From assembly GCF_014698995.1 (NCBI RefSeq), contig NZ_JACWZZ010000001.1, positions 1,012,501-1,076,500 on the forward strand: a stretch of 64,000 bases of DNA. Direction: 5' to 3'. Positions within the stretch are counted from its first letter, which is position 1, and each line of letters opens with the position of its first letter. The notes under the pieces were generated by a model. The model searched no databases. It worked only from the letters and a program-made list of their open reading frames with translations, and was not told where the DNA came from. The position numbers were made by a program, and so were the translations under genes. Shown piece after piece: positions 19,701 to 25,849 of the stretch. The DNA is from Hymenobacter duratus (GTDB taxonomy: Bacteria > Bacteroidota > Bacteroidia > Cytophagales > Hymenobacteraceae).

Positions 19701-20123
19701 TTTGGCACCGGTGCCGAGGTGTTCCTGCGCGATGCTCAATCGGGTACGCTGCAGAGCCTGAGCCAGCAGCCGAACTATACGTTCACGCTGGGTTCCGCCT
19801 CCTCCGCTACCCGCTTCTCACTGGTATTCCGCGGCACTACTGCCCTGGGCACCGGTACTGGTTTGCTGGCAGCCCAGGTGGCAGTGTTCCCGAACCCTGC
19901 TCATCACAGCTTCCAGCTGACGATGCCAGCAGTGGTAGGCGGCAAGTCGGTGAAAGCAACGCTGCTCAACAGCCTTGGTCAGGTCATCACCGAGCGGACT
20001 CTGCCGGTTACCTCCACCGGGGTGCAGGCACAGTTTGATGTGCAGCATCTGGCTCAGGGGGTGTACATCCTGCGTATGGAAACGGCCAGCGGCCCGGTTA
20101 CCAAGCGCGTCACGGTAGAGTAA
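13713..20123 (+). CDS. Giant repeat-rich T9SS adhesin-like protein (FN3 and PPC-like repeats)
   Basis: A 2136-residue secreted protein. A signal peptide (ending AATGAWAQ) is followed by an N-terminal beta-rich domain to about residue 260. Then come six fibronectin type III-like modules (starting near nt 14500, 15200, 15870, 16565, 17250 and 17940) alternating with five pre-peptidase/lectin-like modules that begin NDDCAGAISL or a variant and contain DDDVWYSFVATN. From about residue 1500 a long C-terminal module leads to a T9SS sorting domain (VFPNPAHHSFQLTMP ... KRVTVE). ATG at 13713 directly precedes the signal peptide. The repeat period is about 690 bp and some copies are nearly identical at DNA level. 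The C-terminal module is shared with the protein at 58169. Adhesion or matrix function is inference. Confidence 0.88.
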   Translation: MHTPLQFNGHTTTRWPGTPTPQPWATRLLLLLGLWLAAATGAWAQVAGYGFAASSGTYTTIEGTTGATNVAGVQVDTGISGALPIGFSFVFDGVTYTEVRASSNGFLSFNASAGSQTTNNLNTVATSSRPLVAPLWDDLDGRATVGGVTNSSRAIYSTTGTAPNRVFTFEWKNWEWNWSSTNPVISFQAKLYEGTNVVQFVYQPESGAVSSGSASAGLSGISSGQFLSLNNLSAAATVSSTTETTTINAKPVAGQIYTFTPPSCAAPSGIATNSVTSTSANVTFTASASATSYTVTYTPAGGTATTVTPAPTASPVALTGLTPSTAYSVSIVSNCAGGQTSSAVTTSFTTLSPPPANDDCAGAISLTSDETCVPVTGSTLGATQSLPGIACDGFTGNADDDVWYSFVATNTQHTVRVQGNTSFDAVVDVRSGTCASSANIGCADATTGGGLETAVLPGLTIGATYYVRVYSYTGTAPSTAANGGFTICITNPANVPCAQVTNAAVTAASTTGQLTFTAATGATNYTLTLTPTAGGPTSTATLSGSPVNLTGLTPSTAYTVTITTNCSNGGVSTPVTVNFTTLAPPPAPANDECAGAISLSSSTTCTPTAGSTLGATASTAAGTCVGNADDDVWYSFVATNTSHTIRVVGATGFDAVVNLRSGACPGVNVGSCQDGSGDGGTETITATSLTVGATYYVRVFDYYAGSGSGDFTICITNPSSCTPPTAAGTNSVTQTSANVTFTASASATSYTVTYTPAGGTATTVTPAPTASPVALTGLTPGTAYSVSIVSNCAGGLTSSAVTTSFTTLSPPPANDDCANATAIACGQTLTGTTVGATNTGEPTTACGGTNTPSASPSVFYSFTGTGDIVTVTTCGAGTTIDTELFVYSGSCGALTCVDGNDDFSGCSANSTASQVTFTSVAGTQYYFMVQRFSSTSATGAFSLSLTCTPPPTCAAPTGVAAGSITQTGASISFTPSATATSYTATATPTTGSPVTVTGTASPLVLTGLSSGTAYSVTVTSTCAGGLTATSTPAVTFTTLFPQPSNDDCATATALTSSTTCVTTTGTTIGATASTAAGACAGTADDDVWYSFVATNTSHTIRVVGATGFDAVVNLRSGACPGTTVGSCQDNTGSGGTETITATGLTVGDTYLVRVYSYSSTAPTTAASGGFTICITNPASCAAPTAASTNSVTQTSANVTFTASASATDYTVTYTPAGGTATTVSPNPTASPVALTGLTPGTAYSVSIVSNCAGGQTSSAVTTSFTTLSPPPANDDCANAIALTPGAAGAACSAISGTTTGATASTAAGTCVGTADDDVWYSFVATNTSHTIRVVGATGFDAVVNLRSGACPGTTVGSCQDNTGSGGTETITATGLTVGDTYLVRVFEYFAGSGSGSFTICVTTPAAPVCNAPTAAATNSVTQTSANVTFTASASATSYTVTYTPAGGTATTVSPNPTASPVALTGLTPNTAYSVSIVSNCAGGLTSSAVTTSFTTLAAAPQDLTVSNPQNVQGTYNNVTITGTGVATLTGPLTVNGVLTVQTGGVLVQNCQVINGTGSFVLQAGAELRICDVAGIAATGATGAVQVTGTRTFSNDANYVYNGTAPQAAGPGLPARVRNLTVNNATGLRLTQALNVAEVVRLTSGNLTLNSNALTLLSSAAGTALVDNTGGLVIGQATVQRYIDPSLNSGLGYRHYSSPVFSTTIADLTTAGFSPVVNNDYNISATPLAVSPFPTVFSYEQARVATNNGAGLTPFDKGWTSPTSTGEPMAVGRGYTVNIAASALVDFVGSLNSGTISTLPLARGTQPDAGWHLVGNPYPSPLDWSTVSIPAGLNGAIYVHQSPSQYGTNYRSYQNGVGGNPLIASAQGFFVRTSTAGATPTLTLTNANRVTSFAQQVSFNRGPETRPLLQLAVRNTAGTSLDDTYVYFEQGATAGIDDRYDAYKLRNSSSNLSTVVGSEEMSINGLAPLTGAEVVVPLRLSVPQAGTYTFQAAQLLNFGTGAEVFLRDAQSGTLQSLSQQPNYTFTLGSASSATRFSLVFRGTTALGTGTGLLAAQVAVFPNPAHHSFQLTMPAVVGGKSVKATLLNSLGQVITERTLPVTSTGVQAQFDVQHLAQGVYILRMETASGPVTKRVTVE
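17001..17174 (+). repeat. 174-bp near-identical internal repeat, copy 1
   Basis: Part of the fourth PPC-like module. It matches 17694-17867 with one difference (TCC versus TCT, synonymous Ser) by direct reading, while flanking repeats have diverged much more. Confidence 0.9.
17694..17867 (+). repeat. 174-bp near-identical internal repeat, copy 2
   Basis: Second copy, exactly 693 bp (231 codons) after the first. A third, more diverged relative begins at 15636. Confidence 0.9.
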
Positions 20124-20143
20124 GTGCTGCAATTTTTAGAAAG

Positions 20144-20179
20144 GGCCGGCTCCAATGCCGGAGCCGGCCTTTTTCTTTT
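20144..20179 (+). terminator. Intrinsic terminator after giant T9SS gene
   Basis: Perfect 10-bp stem (20144-20153 with 20160-20169, GGCCGGCTCC), 6-nt loop, then TTTTTCTTTTC. Confidence 0.9.
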
Positions 20180-20199
20180 CCTCATCTGACCTTCCTTAT

Positions 20200-20409
20200 A
20201 TGAAGTCTTCTCTCCTGCGTTACTTTCTTCCTGTAGCTCTGGTGCTGCTCACAGCGGGCCTGGCTACTGCCCAGGGCCCTGGTTCCGGCGGCCCCGAGCC
20301 TGATCCTCAACAGCCCACGGCTGTTCCTATTGACGGTGGCGCTTCGCTGCTGCTGGCTGCCGGGGTGGGGCTGGGCCTAAAGAAGCTCCGCGACAAACGC
20401 CGCCGCTAA
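20200..20409 (+). CDS. PID-CTERM sorting-signal protein, likely exosortase substrate
   Basis: A 69-residue precursor. A signal peptide (YFLPVALVLLTAGLATAQ) precedes a short Gly/Pro/Glu linker. The tripartite C-terminal sorting signal is PIDGG, a hydrophobic helix (ASLLLAAGVGLGL) and a basic tail (KKLRDKRRR). This is the PID-CTERM arrangement, the Bacteroidota counterpart of PEP-CTERM, which an exosortase recognises at the inner membrane. After removal of both ends only about 20 residues remain, so it may be a tiny surface-bound peptide or simply a dedicated substrate. ATG at 20200 starts the signal peptide. An exosortase gene follows 113 bp downstream, which strongly supports the pairing. Confidence 0.82.
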   Translation: MKSSLLRYFLPVALVLLTAGLATAQGPGSGGPEPDPQQPTAVPIDGGASLLLAAGVGLGLKKLRDKRRR

Positions 20410-20436
20410 GTCCAGTACTTCCCGAATACCGTAGTA

Positions 20437-20470
20437 AAACGGCCTCGCCTTTTTGTTGGTGGGGCCGTTT
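20437..20470 (+). terminator. Weak hairpin between PID-CTERM and exosortase genes
   Basis: 8-bp stem AAACGGCC/GGCCGTTT with a wide 18-nt loop holding TTTTTG. It could attenuate read-through from the small substrate gene. Confidence 0.3.
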
Positions 20471-20522
20471 GCTGTTTTGAGCCGGCTGGCTAAAGTGAGC
20501 CGGAAAACACTATTTTCGTTTT

Positions 20523-21071
20523 ATGCCTGTTGCTGCTCCTTCAATGCCTACCCGTTCGCTCCGGCGCTTTCTGCTGCTGGCAGTCGGGTTATATCTGGTC
20601 TGGTTCTTCGGGTACGAGCAATGGCTTCGGCAGGATAACCGACTTGATACCTTCCTGTCCGTCAACATTGCCCAGGTCTCAACAGCCGCGCTGCAGCTGT
20701 TTGGCTTTCCGGCTGCCCTCGCCGCCGACAATCCGCAACTGTTGCTGATTGAGCAGAAAATGGCCGTTTTCGTCGGAAACCCCTGCAATGGTCTTGTGCT
20801 GTATGTATTGTTTGCGGGTTTCGTGCTGGCTTATCCCGGACCGGTAAGGCGCAAGCTGTGGTTTATTCCAGCTGGTATTCTGGCTATCTACCTGCTGAAC
20901 GTGGTGCGTGTTGCCGCGCTGGCGCTCAACCACTACTACGCCCGCCAATCCGTCGATTTCAATCATCACTACACATTCACGTTTGTGGTGTACGGCTGCA
21001 TTTTCCTGCTCTGGATGCTTTGGGCGCGCCGATTAGCAGTTTCCGAAGAACCAGAAGCCGTCATTAGCTAA
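20523..21071 (+). CDS. xrtX: Exosortase family protein, XrtX-like
   Basis: A 182-residue polytopic membrane protein of exosortase/archaeosortase type. The three catalytic residues are in order: Cys88 in VGNPCNGLVLYVLF, Arg129 in LLNVVRVAALAL and His148/149 in DFNHHYTFTFVVYG. It should cut its substrate at the PID-type motif and transfer the product to a lipid or glycan anchor. It sits between a PID-CTERM protein and a membrane protein matching the XrtX-associated family in size and position. TATTTTCG at 20511-20518 resembles a -7 box; if used, the transcript would start near 20525 and the ATG at 20544 (MPTRSLRRF) would be the real start. XrtX is assigned from neighbourhood. Confidence 0.85.
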   Translation: MPVAAPSMPTRSLRRFLLLAVGLYLVWFFGYEQWLRQDNRLDTFLSVNIAQVSTAALQLFGFPAALAADNPQLLLIEQKMAVFVGNPCNGLVLYVLFAGFVLAYPGPVRRKLWFIPAGILAIYLLNVVRVAALALNHYYARQSVDFNHHYTFTFVVYGCIFLLWMLWARRLAVSEEPEAVIS

Positions 21072-21081
21072 GCTGAAAACT

Positions 21082-21603
21082 ATGGCTAATTGGATGCCTT
21101 TTGTCAAAGCCAATAGAGGCTTCAGCCGGCTTGTGCCTCGCGTTGTGGCTGCTCTGGTCTTGGTGGCTGTGCTTTTCTGGGCCGGCGTCTACGACGAATC
21201 CGTGTTTGCGCTGCTCACCAACGCTTGGCGCAACCTGCTGGCAGCCTTAGGTGCTACGGACCAGCTAACCGCTATACAGCAAAATGTAAGCGGCGAAGTC
21301 ACAAAGCGTAGTCTGCCAGTCGTGGCAACGTACGCCGTGGTCTACACTGGGGTGTGCCTGTTGTTGTTGCGGCTGCTAGTGCCGGCCGGCCGTATGCGGC
21401 TCGTGTTCCTGCTCTATGTTGCTGTATTAGGATGCTGTGCGGTGCTGCTGGTAGCAGGCAAGCTGGCCGGCGACGTGCCCTGGCTCTACCAGCTTAGCCG
21501 TCACCTCATCGATTTTATCGTATCGCCGCTGCCCGTGCTGGTACTGGTGATACTGTTGCGCTGGTACGTCCCGGCCACCACTCCTCCAGAGCAGGAGGCC
21601 TAG
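21082..21603 (+). CDS. XrtX-associated membrane protein
   Basis: A 173-residue inner-membrane protein starting 10 bp after the exosortase stop, surely co-transcribed. Hydrophobic segments are VVAALVLVAVLFWAGV, an AVVYTGVCLLLLRLLV helix, LVFLLYVAVLGCCAVLLVAG and a last helix (LPVLVLVILLRWYV), with one extracytoplasmic loop of about 60 residues after the first. No catalytic motif is seen. Position and topology match the small membrane partner found beside XrtX-type exosortases; its biochemical role is unknown. A strong terminator follows. Confidence 0.75.
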   Translation: MANWMPFVKANRGFSRLVPRVVAALVLVAVLFWAGVYDESVFALLTNAWRNLLAALGATDQLTAIQQNVSGEVTKRSLPVVATYAVVYTGVCLLLLRLLVPAGRMRLVFLLYVAVLGCCAVLLVAGKLAGDVPWLYQLSRHLIDFIVSPLPVLVLVILLRWYVPATTPPEQEA

Positions 21604-21614
21604 TTCTCCACGAA

Positions 21615-21647
21615 AAAGCCTCCTTTCCGCGAAGGAAAGGAGGCTTT
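21615..21647 (+). terminator. Bidirectional terminator after exosortase operon
   Basis: Perfect 14-bp stem (21615-21628 with 21634-21647, AAAGCCTCCTTTCC), 5-nt loop. It sits immediately before the tRNA-Leu 3' end on the other strand. Confidence 0.85.
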
Positions 21648-21654
21648 GCGATTG

Positions 21655-21737
21655 TACCAGAGACGGGACTCGAACCCGTACGTCCGTGAAGACAAGGGAT
21701 TTTAAGTCCCTCGTGGCTACCATTACACCACTCTGGC
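21655..21737 (-). tRNA. tRNA-Leu (anticodon TAA)
   Basis: An 83-nt class II tRNA. Acceptor GCCAGAG pairs with CTCTGGT (G-U closing pair). The anticodon loop CTTAAAA between AGGGA and TCCCT gives anticodon UAA. A long variable arm (GTC/GAC stem) and a T-loop GGTTCGAGTCC are present. CCA is not encoded. Confidence 0.93.
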
Positions 21738-21841
21738 GGGAAGGCTACGCTGGTAATAGCCGGAAAGCAAGTTGAGCAAATAACTCTGAATTCCTGCTTC
21801 GGCAGCAACTTTTTGCCGCACGGTACTCATCATAAAACAAA

Positions 21842-21871
21842 AAAAGGATGTTTCCGAAGAAACATCCTTTT
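21842..21871 (-). terminator. Terminator after tRNA-Gly
   Basis: Perfect 12-bp AAAAGGATGTTT stem (21842-21853 with 21860-21871), 6-nt loop, with a T-rich tail on the minus strand. Confidence 0.75.
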
Positions 21872-21946
21872 GGAGCGGGAGACGAGGTTCGAACTCGCGA
21901 CCTCGACCTTGGCAAGGTCGCGCTCTACCAACTGAGCTACTCTCGC
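21871..21946 (-). tRNA. tRNA-Gly (anticodon GCC)
   Basis: A 76-nt gene including encoded CCA. D-arm GTAGCTCAGTTGGTAGAGC, anticodon stem-loop CGACC-TTGCCAA-GGTCG with anticodon GCC, and T-loop AGTTCGAACCT are normal. The acceptor stem GCGAGAG against CTCCCGC has an A4-C69 mismatch, where a G-C pair is usual for this tRNA. Confidence 0.93.
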
Positions 21947-22146
21947 TTTTGATCTTGGCGCCGTAGTGGCGTTTTGATGTGACAAAGGTACAACGTCTTT
22001 TCTTTCTGTCAAGCCCCAAGTGGTAAAAAAGCTCATTTTTGTCCTTTGAAAGGGCGTTTTTCGCTCATTATCAGGGAGAAAAATTTTGTCGTAGTTGCGG
22101 GTTCAGGCCTTTCTGAGCCAAATCAAACCGGCACATAGACCCCTGG

Positions 22147-22210
22147 TAGGTACCTGTGGCCCGGCTGTGCTGACTAGTCTGGAACAGTACAGCCGGGCCA
22201 CAGGTACCTA
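22147..22210. repeat. 22-bp perfect inverted repeat at the mutS stop codon
   Basis: Arms 22147-22168 and 22189-22210 are exact reverse complements, with a 20-nt loop. On the minus strand the arm begins with the mutS TAG stop itself. No T-tract follows, so it may be a REP-like element or mRNA 3'-end stabiliser rather than a classical terminator. Confidence 0.85.
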
Positions 22211-25009
22211 TTTGCCCCCCGCCACCAGCTTCAGCTCGTTGAGTTTGAGCAGCGCTTCTATGGGGGTGAGGGTATTCACATCCAGCTTGCTCAGCAGCTC
22301 CCGGACTCGCTCCAGGGCCGGGTCAGCGGGCTCAAACATGCTGAGCTGCAGACTGGGCCGAGGGGCATTGTGTACGGCCGCCGCAGGCTGGGCCCTGGGG
22401 CCGCGCCGCACCGACTCGGTGTCTGGAGCTGGGGCCGCGCCATTCATGGCCACTACCTTGCCACCATCCGCCTCAGAATCCAGGTCTGCCAGCACTTCGT
22501 CGAATTCAGTGGGAGCATCAGGATCTACACCCGCAGAAGTGCGCTCCTGCTCCAGATGGTGCATAATTTCGTTGGCGCGCAGCACTACAGACGTAGGCAT
22601 GCCGGCCATACGGGCCACATGAATGCCGAACGAGTGCTCGGAGCCGCCTTCGCGCAGCTTGCGCAGGAACAGGATGCGGCCATCGGCCTCCTTCACGGCC
22701 ACGTTGTAGTTGCGCACTCGGGGGCAGTCGTCGGCTAATTGGTTGAGCTCGTGGTAGTGGGTGGCAAAGAGGGTTTTGGCCCGCGCCTTAGGCGAATTAT
22801 GCAGGTGCTCCACAATGGCCCAGGCAATGCTGATACCATCATACGTGCTGGTGCCCCGCCCAATTTCATCCATCAGCACCAAGCTCCGGTCTGAGAGGTT
22901 GTTGAGGATGCTGGCGGTTTCGGTCATCTCCACCATGAAAGTGCTTTCGCCCTTGCTCAGGTTATCGGAAGCGCCCACCCGGGTGAAAATCTTGTCGATG
23001 ACGCCGATGTGGGCCGCATCGGCGGGCACGAAGGAGCCAATCTGGGCCAGCAGCACAATGAGGGCCGTCTGGCGTAGCAGCGCCGATTTGCCGGCCATGT
23101 TCGGCCCCGTAATCACCACAATCTGCTGGTCGTCCTGGTCGAGGCAGATATCGTTGGGAATGTACTGCTCGCCGGGCGGCAACTGGCGCTCAATGACCGG
23201 GTGGCGGCCGGCCCGGATATCGAGCAGCGTAGAATCGTCAACGGTGGGCTTTACGTAGCGGTGCTGACGGGCCGTAGCCGCAAACGAAGCCAGACAGTCG
23301 GCAACGCCAATGGCGCGGGCGTTCTGCTGAATCTGGGCTACATATTCGGCGGCAAACAGCACCAGCTCGTTGTAGATGTTCTGCTCGATGACGAACAGTC
23401 GCTCCTCGGCGTGCAGAATCTTCTCCTCATACACTTTCAGCTCTTCCGTGATGTAGCGTTCCGCATTCACCAGGGTCTGCTTCCGAATCCAGGAAGCCGG
23501 CACTTTGTCTTTGTGCGAGTTCGTGACTTCCAGATAATAGCCAAATACCTTGTTGTAGGCCACTTTCAGCGACGAAATACCGGTTTCCTGGATGGCACGT
23601 TGCTGCAGCTGAAACAGGTAGTCCTTGCCCGAAAAGGCCATGGCCCGCAGCTCGTCCAATTCTTTATCCACGCCATCGTTCAGCACGCCGCCCTGGTTGG
23701 TCAGGACGGGCGCATCCGCCTTGATTTTTGCCTGGATTTCGTCGCGCAGAGTAGCACAGGGATTCAGCTGATCGGCCAGCTTCTGCAGGGCCCGAATGCC
23801 CGAGCCGGCCAACTCCGTGCGGATAGGACCAATGGCTTCCAGGGCGCGGGCCAGCTGTGTCAGCTCGCGCGGATTGATGCGGCGCACGGCCACCTTGGAA
23901 ATCAGCCGCTCCAGGTCGTTGATCTGGCGCAGGTGCTGCAGCAGATTTTCCAGCAGCTCCGGCGTCTGGAGCAGGGCCTCCACCGTATCGAGGCGGCGCT
24001 GAATCTGGGCGGGTTCCTTGAGAGGCAACACCACCCACTTGCGCAGCAGGCGCGCGCCCATCGGCGTTACGGTCTGGTCGAGGATGTCGATGAGCGGCAC
24101 ACCGCCGGGGTGCTGGGCCTGCACCAGTTCCAGGTTGCGCACCGTGAACCGGTCGAGCCAAACGTACTTGTCCTCCTCCAGCCGCCCGATGCTGCCGATG
24201 TGGCCCACGTCGGTGTGCTTGGTTTCGGCGAGGTAGTGCAGGATGCAGCCGGCCGCCGTGATGCCTTCGCGCAGTCCGTCAATACCGAAGCCCTTGAGGG
24301 ACGTGGTATTGAAGTGGCGCGTGAGCGTGTCGTGGCAGTAATCGAAGCCGAATACCCATTCTTCCAGCGCAAAATGGCAGTAGTCGGGTCCGAAGTGGCT
24401 TTCAAACTCCTGGCGGCTTCTCTTGCAGAACAGCACCTCGGCCGGCTGGAAGTTCTGCAGCAGCTTGCCCAGGTATTCGATAGTGCCCTGAGCCACCAGA
24501 AACTCGCCGGTGCTAATATCGAGAAACGAAATGCCGGCTTCCTGTTTCCCGAAATGCACGGCGCAGAGGTAGTTGTTGGAGCGGCGGTCCAGCACGTTGT
24601 CGTGCAGGCTCACGCCGGGCGTTACTAGTTCCGTAATGCCGCGCTTCACGAGGCCCTTAGCCAGCTTGGGGTCTTCGAGCTGGTCGCAGATGGCCACGCG
24701 CTGCCCGGCCCGCACCAGCTTGGGCAGGTAGTTGTCGAGGGCATGGTGCGGGAAGCCGGCCAGGGGCGTTTCGGAGGCCGTGCCCGCGCCGCGCTTCGTG
24801 AGGGTGATGTCCAGAATGCGCGAGGCCGTCACGGCATCCTCCCCGAAGGTTTCGTAGAAGTCGCCGACGCGAAACAGAAGCACTGCGCCGGGGTGAGCCT
24901 GCTTCAGTTCGTAATACTGGCGCATCAGCGGCGTATCGACCACGGGGGCGGGACCGAGCGTGCCGTGCGTGCGGATGGGCTTTTTGTTGGGGTCGGCGAC
25001 TTTGGGCAT
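22208..25009 (-). CDS. mutS: DNA mismatch repair protein MutS
   Basis: A 933-residue MutS, slightly longer than the usual 850-880. The mismatch-reading domain has the Phe-x-Glu motif in [14 protein letters not shown] near residue 50. The connector, lever and clamp regions follow. The C-terminal ABC ATPase has Walker A GPNMAGKS (635-642), the signature region around [14 protein letters not shown] and Walker [17 protein letters not shown]. It binds base mismatches and recruits MutL. The region between the ATPase and the C-terminal helix-turn-helix holds an Asp/Glu/Pro-rich linker, which explains the extra length. It is divergent from a SpoU methyltransferase gene, and its stop codon is the first codon of a 22-bp inverted repeat. 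Confidence 0.98.
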   Translation of the reverse strand: MPKVADPNKKPIRTHGTLGPAPVVDTPLMRQYYELKQAHPGAVLLFRVGDFYETFGEDAVTASRILDITLTKRGAGTASETPLAGFPHHALDNYLPKLVRAGQRVAICDQLEDPKLAKGLVKRGITELVTPGVSLHDNVLDRRSNNYLCAVHFGKQEAGISFLDISTGEFLVAQGTIEYLGKLLQNFQPAEVLFCKRSRQEFESHFGPDYCHFALEEWVFGFDYCHDTLTRHFNTTSLKGFGIDGLREGITAAGCILHYLAETKHTDVGHIGSIGRLEEDKYVWLDRFTVRNLELVQAQHPGGVPLIDILDQTVTPMGARLLRKWVVLPLKEPAQIQRRLDTVEALLQTPELLENLLQHLRQINDLERLISKVAVRRINPRELTQLARALEAIGPIRTELAGSGIRALQKLADQLNPCATLRDEIQAKIKADAPVLTNQGGVLNDGVDKELDELRAMAFSGKDYLFQLQQRAIQETGISSLKVAYNKVFGYYLEVTNSHKDKVPASWIRKQTLVNAERYITEELKVYEEKILHAEERLFVIEQNIYNELVLFAAEYVAQIQQNARAIGVADCLASFAATARQHRYVKPTVDDSTLLDIRAGRHPVIERQLPPGEQYIPNDICLDQDDQQIVVITGPNMAGKSALLRQTALIVLLAQIGSFVPADAAHIGVIDKIFTRVGASDNLSKGESTFMVEMTETASILNNLSDRSLVLMDEIGRGTSTYDGISIAWAIVEHLHNSPKARAKTLFATHYHELNQLADDCPRVRNYNVAVKEADGRILFLRKLREGGSEHSFGIHVARMAGMPTSVVLRANEIMHHLEQERTSAGVDPDAPTEFDEVLADLDSEADGGKVVAMNGAAPAPDTESVRRGPRAQPAAAVHNAPRPSLQLSMFEPADPALERVRELLSKLDVNTLTPIEALLKLNELKLVAGGK

Positions 25010-25124
25010 GGAAATGTGTCGTAAGCTTTAGCTTGCGCCCATCAGAACATTCGTTTACTAAAAATAGCTCGGCCTACGGTGCCTTTTTCAGGGCTGCCGT
25101 GGTGCCGGCTGAAGCTCCCGCTGC

Positions 25125-25667
25125 ATGCGCAAACTTTCGATGGAAGAACTGAACCGGCTGACGGTGGCAGACTTCAAAAATACGCGAAAATTCCCCCTCA
25201 CCCTAGTCCTCGACAACGTGCGCAGCCTGCACAACGTGGGCGCCGCTTTCCGCACCGCCGACGCGTTTGCCATCGAAAAGATCTGGCTTTGCGGCATTAC
25301 GGGCCGCCCACCGCAGCGCGAAATCACCAAAACGGCGCTGGGCTCCACCGAGTCGGTGGCGTGGGAATACGCCCCTACCACGCTGCAGGCGCTGCACCAG
25401 CTGCGCGCCGCCGGCTATGTGCTGGTAGCGGTGGAGCAAACAACCGGCAGCCAGCTGCTGCCCGCTTTTCAGCCCGATCCGGCCCGGCGCTATGCTCTGG
25501 TGATGGGCAATGAGGTGTTTGGCGTGGAGGACGAGGTGCTGGCCCTCTGCGACGCGGCCGTGGAAATACCGCAGTTCGGTACCAAGCACAGCCTGAACGT
25601 GAGCGTGGCGGCCGGCGTGGTGCTGTGGGATTTCATGTCTAAAATAGGATGGTCGAACATGCAATAA
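25125..25667 (+). CDS. TrmH/SpoU-family RNA methyltransferase
   Basis: A 180-residue SPOUT-fold enzyme that 2'-O-methylates tRNA or rRNA with SAM. The three SpoU motifs are present: motif 1 NVRSLHNVGAAFRTADAF, motif 2 LVMGNEVFGVEDEVL, and the knot motif 3 IPQFGTKHSLNVSVAAGVVL. The length matches the short TrmH-like branch with no extra RNA-binding domain. ATG at 25125 begins MRKLSMEELNR, as in relatives. The exact modified nucleotide cannot be told from sequence. Confidence 0.92.
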   Translation: MRKLSMEELNRLTVADFKNTRKFPLTLVLDNVRSLHNVGAAFRTADAFAIEKIWLCGITGRPPQREITKTALGSTESVAWEYAPTTLQALHQLRAAGYVLVAVEQTTGSQLLPAFQPDPARRYALVMGNEVFGVEDEVLALCDAAVEIPQFGTKHSLNVSVAAGVVLWDFMSKIGWSNMQ

Positions 25668-25765
25668 GTCAGATGCTTACCTTGGTTTGGAGGGGCTGCG
25701 TGACTTCCGCAAATCAAGCAGAAGAATCGCCCGCCCGGGCTATCTGAAATTCCCGATTTCCTACG

Positions 25766-25773
25766 TAGATTTG
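25766..25773 (+). promoter_or_regulatory. -7 promoter box for M36 protease
   Basis: TAGATTTG fits TAnnTTTG, 76 nt before the ATG at 25850. Confidence 0.45.
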
Positions 25774-25849
25774 AGACGAGGCACCTGCTGGCAGGTGTCG
25801 TCTGAACCTAACGGCTTTTCCAATTTCCCATTTTTACTTTCCTAACCGG

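Noticed and set aside
20200..21603. Idea that the exosortase cluster is a CRISPR-like or toxin system
   Set aside because: The PIDGG-helix-basic tail and the Cys/Arg/His triad fit a protein-sorting system fully.
23201..24628. 475-codon plus-strand frame inside mutS
   Set aside because: It is antisense to intact mutS catalytic motifs and has no recognisable domain.
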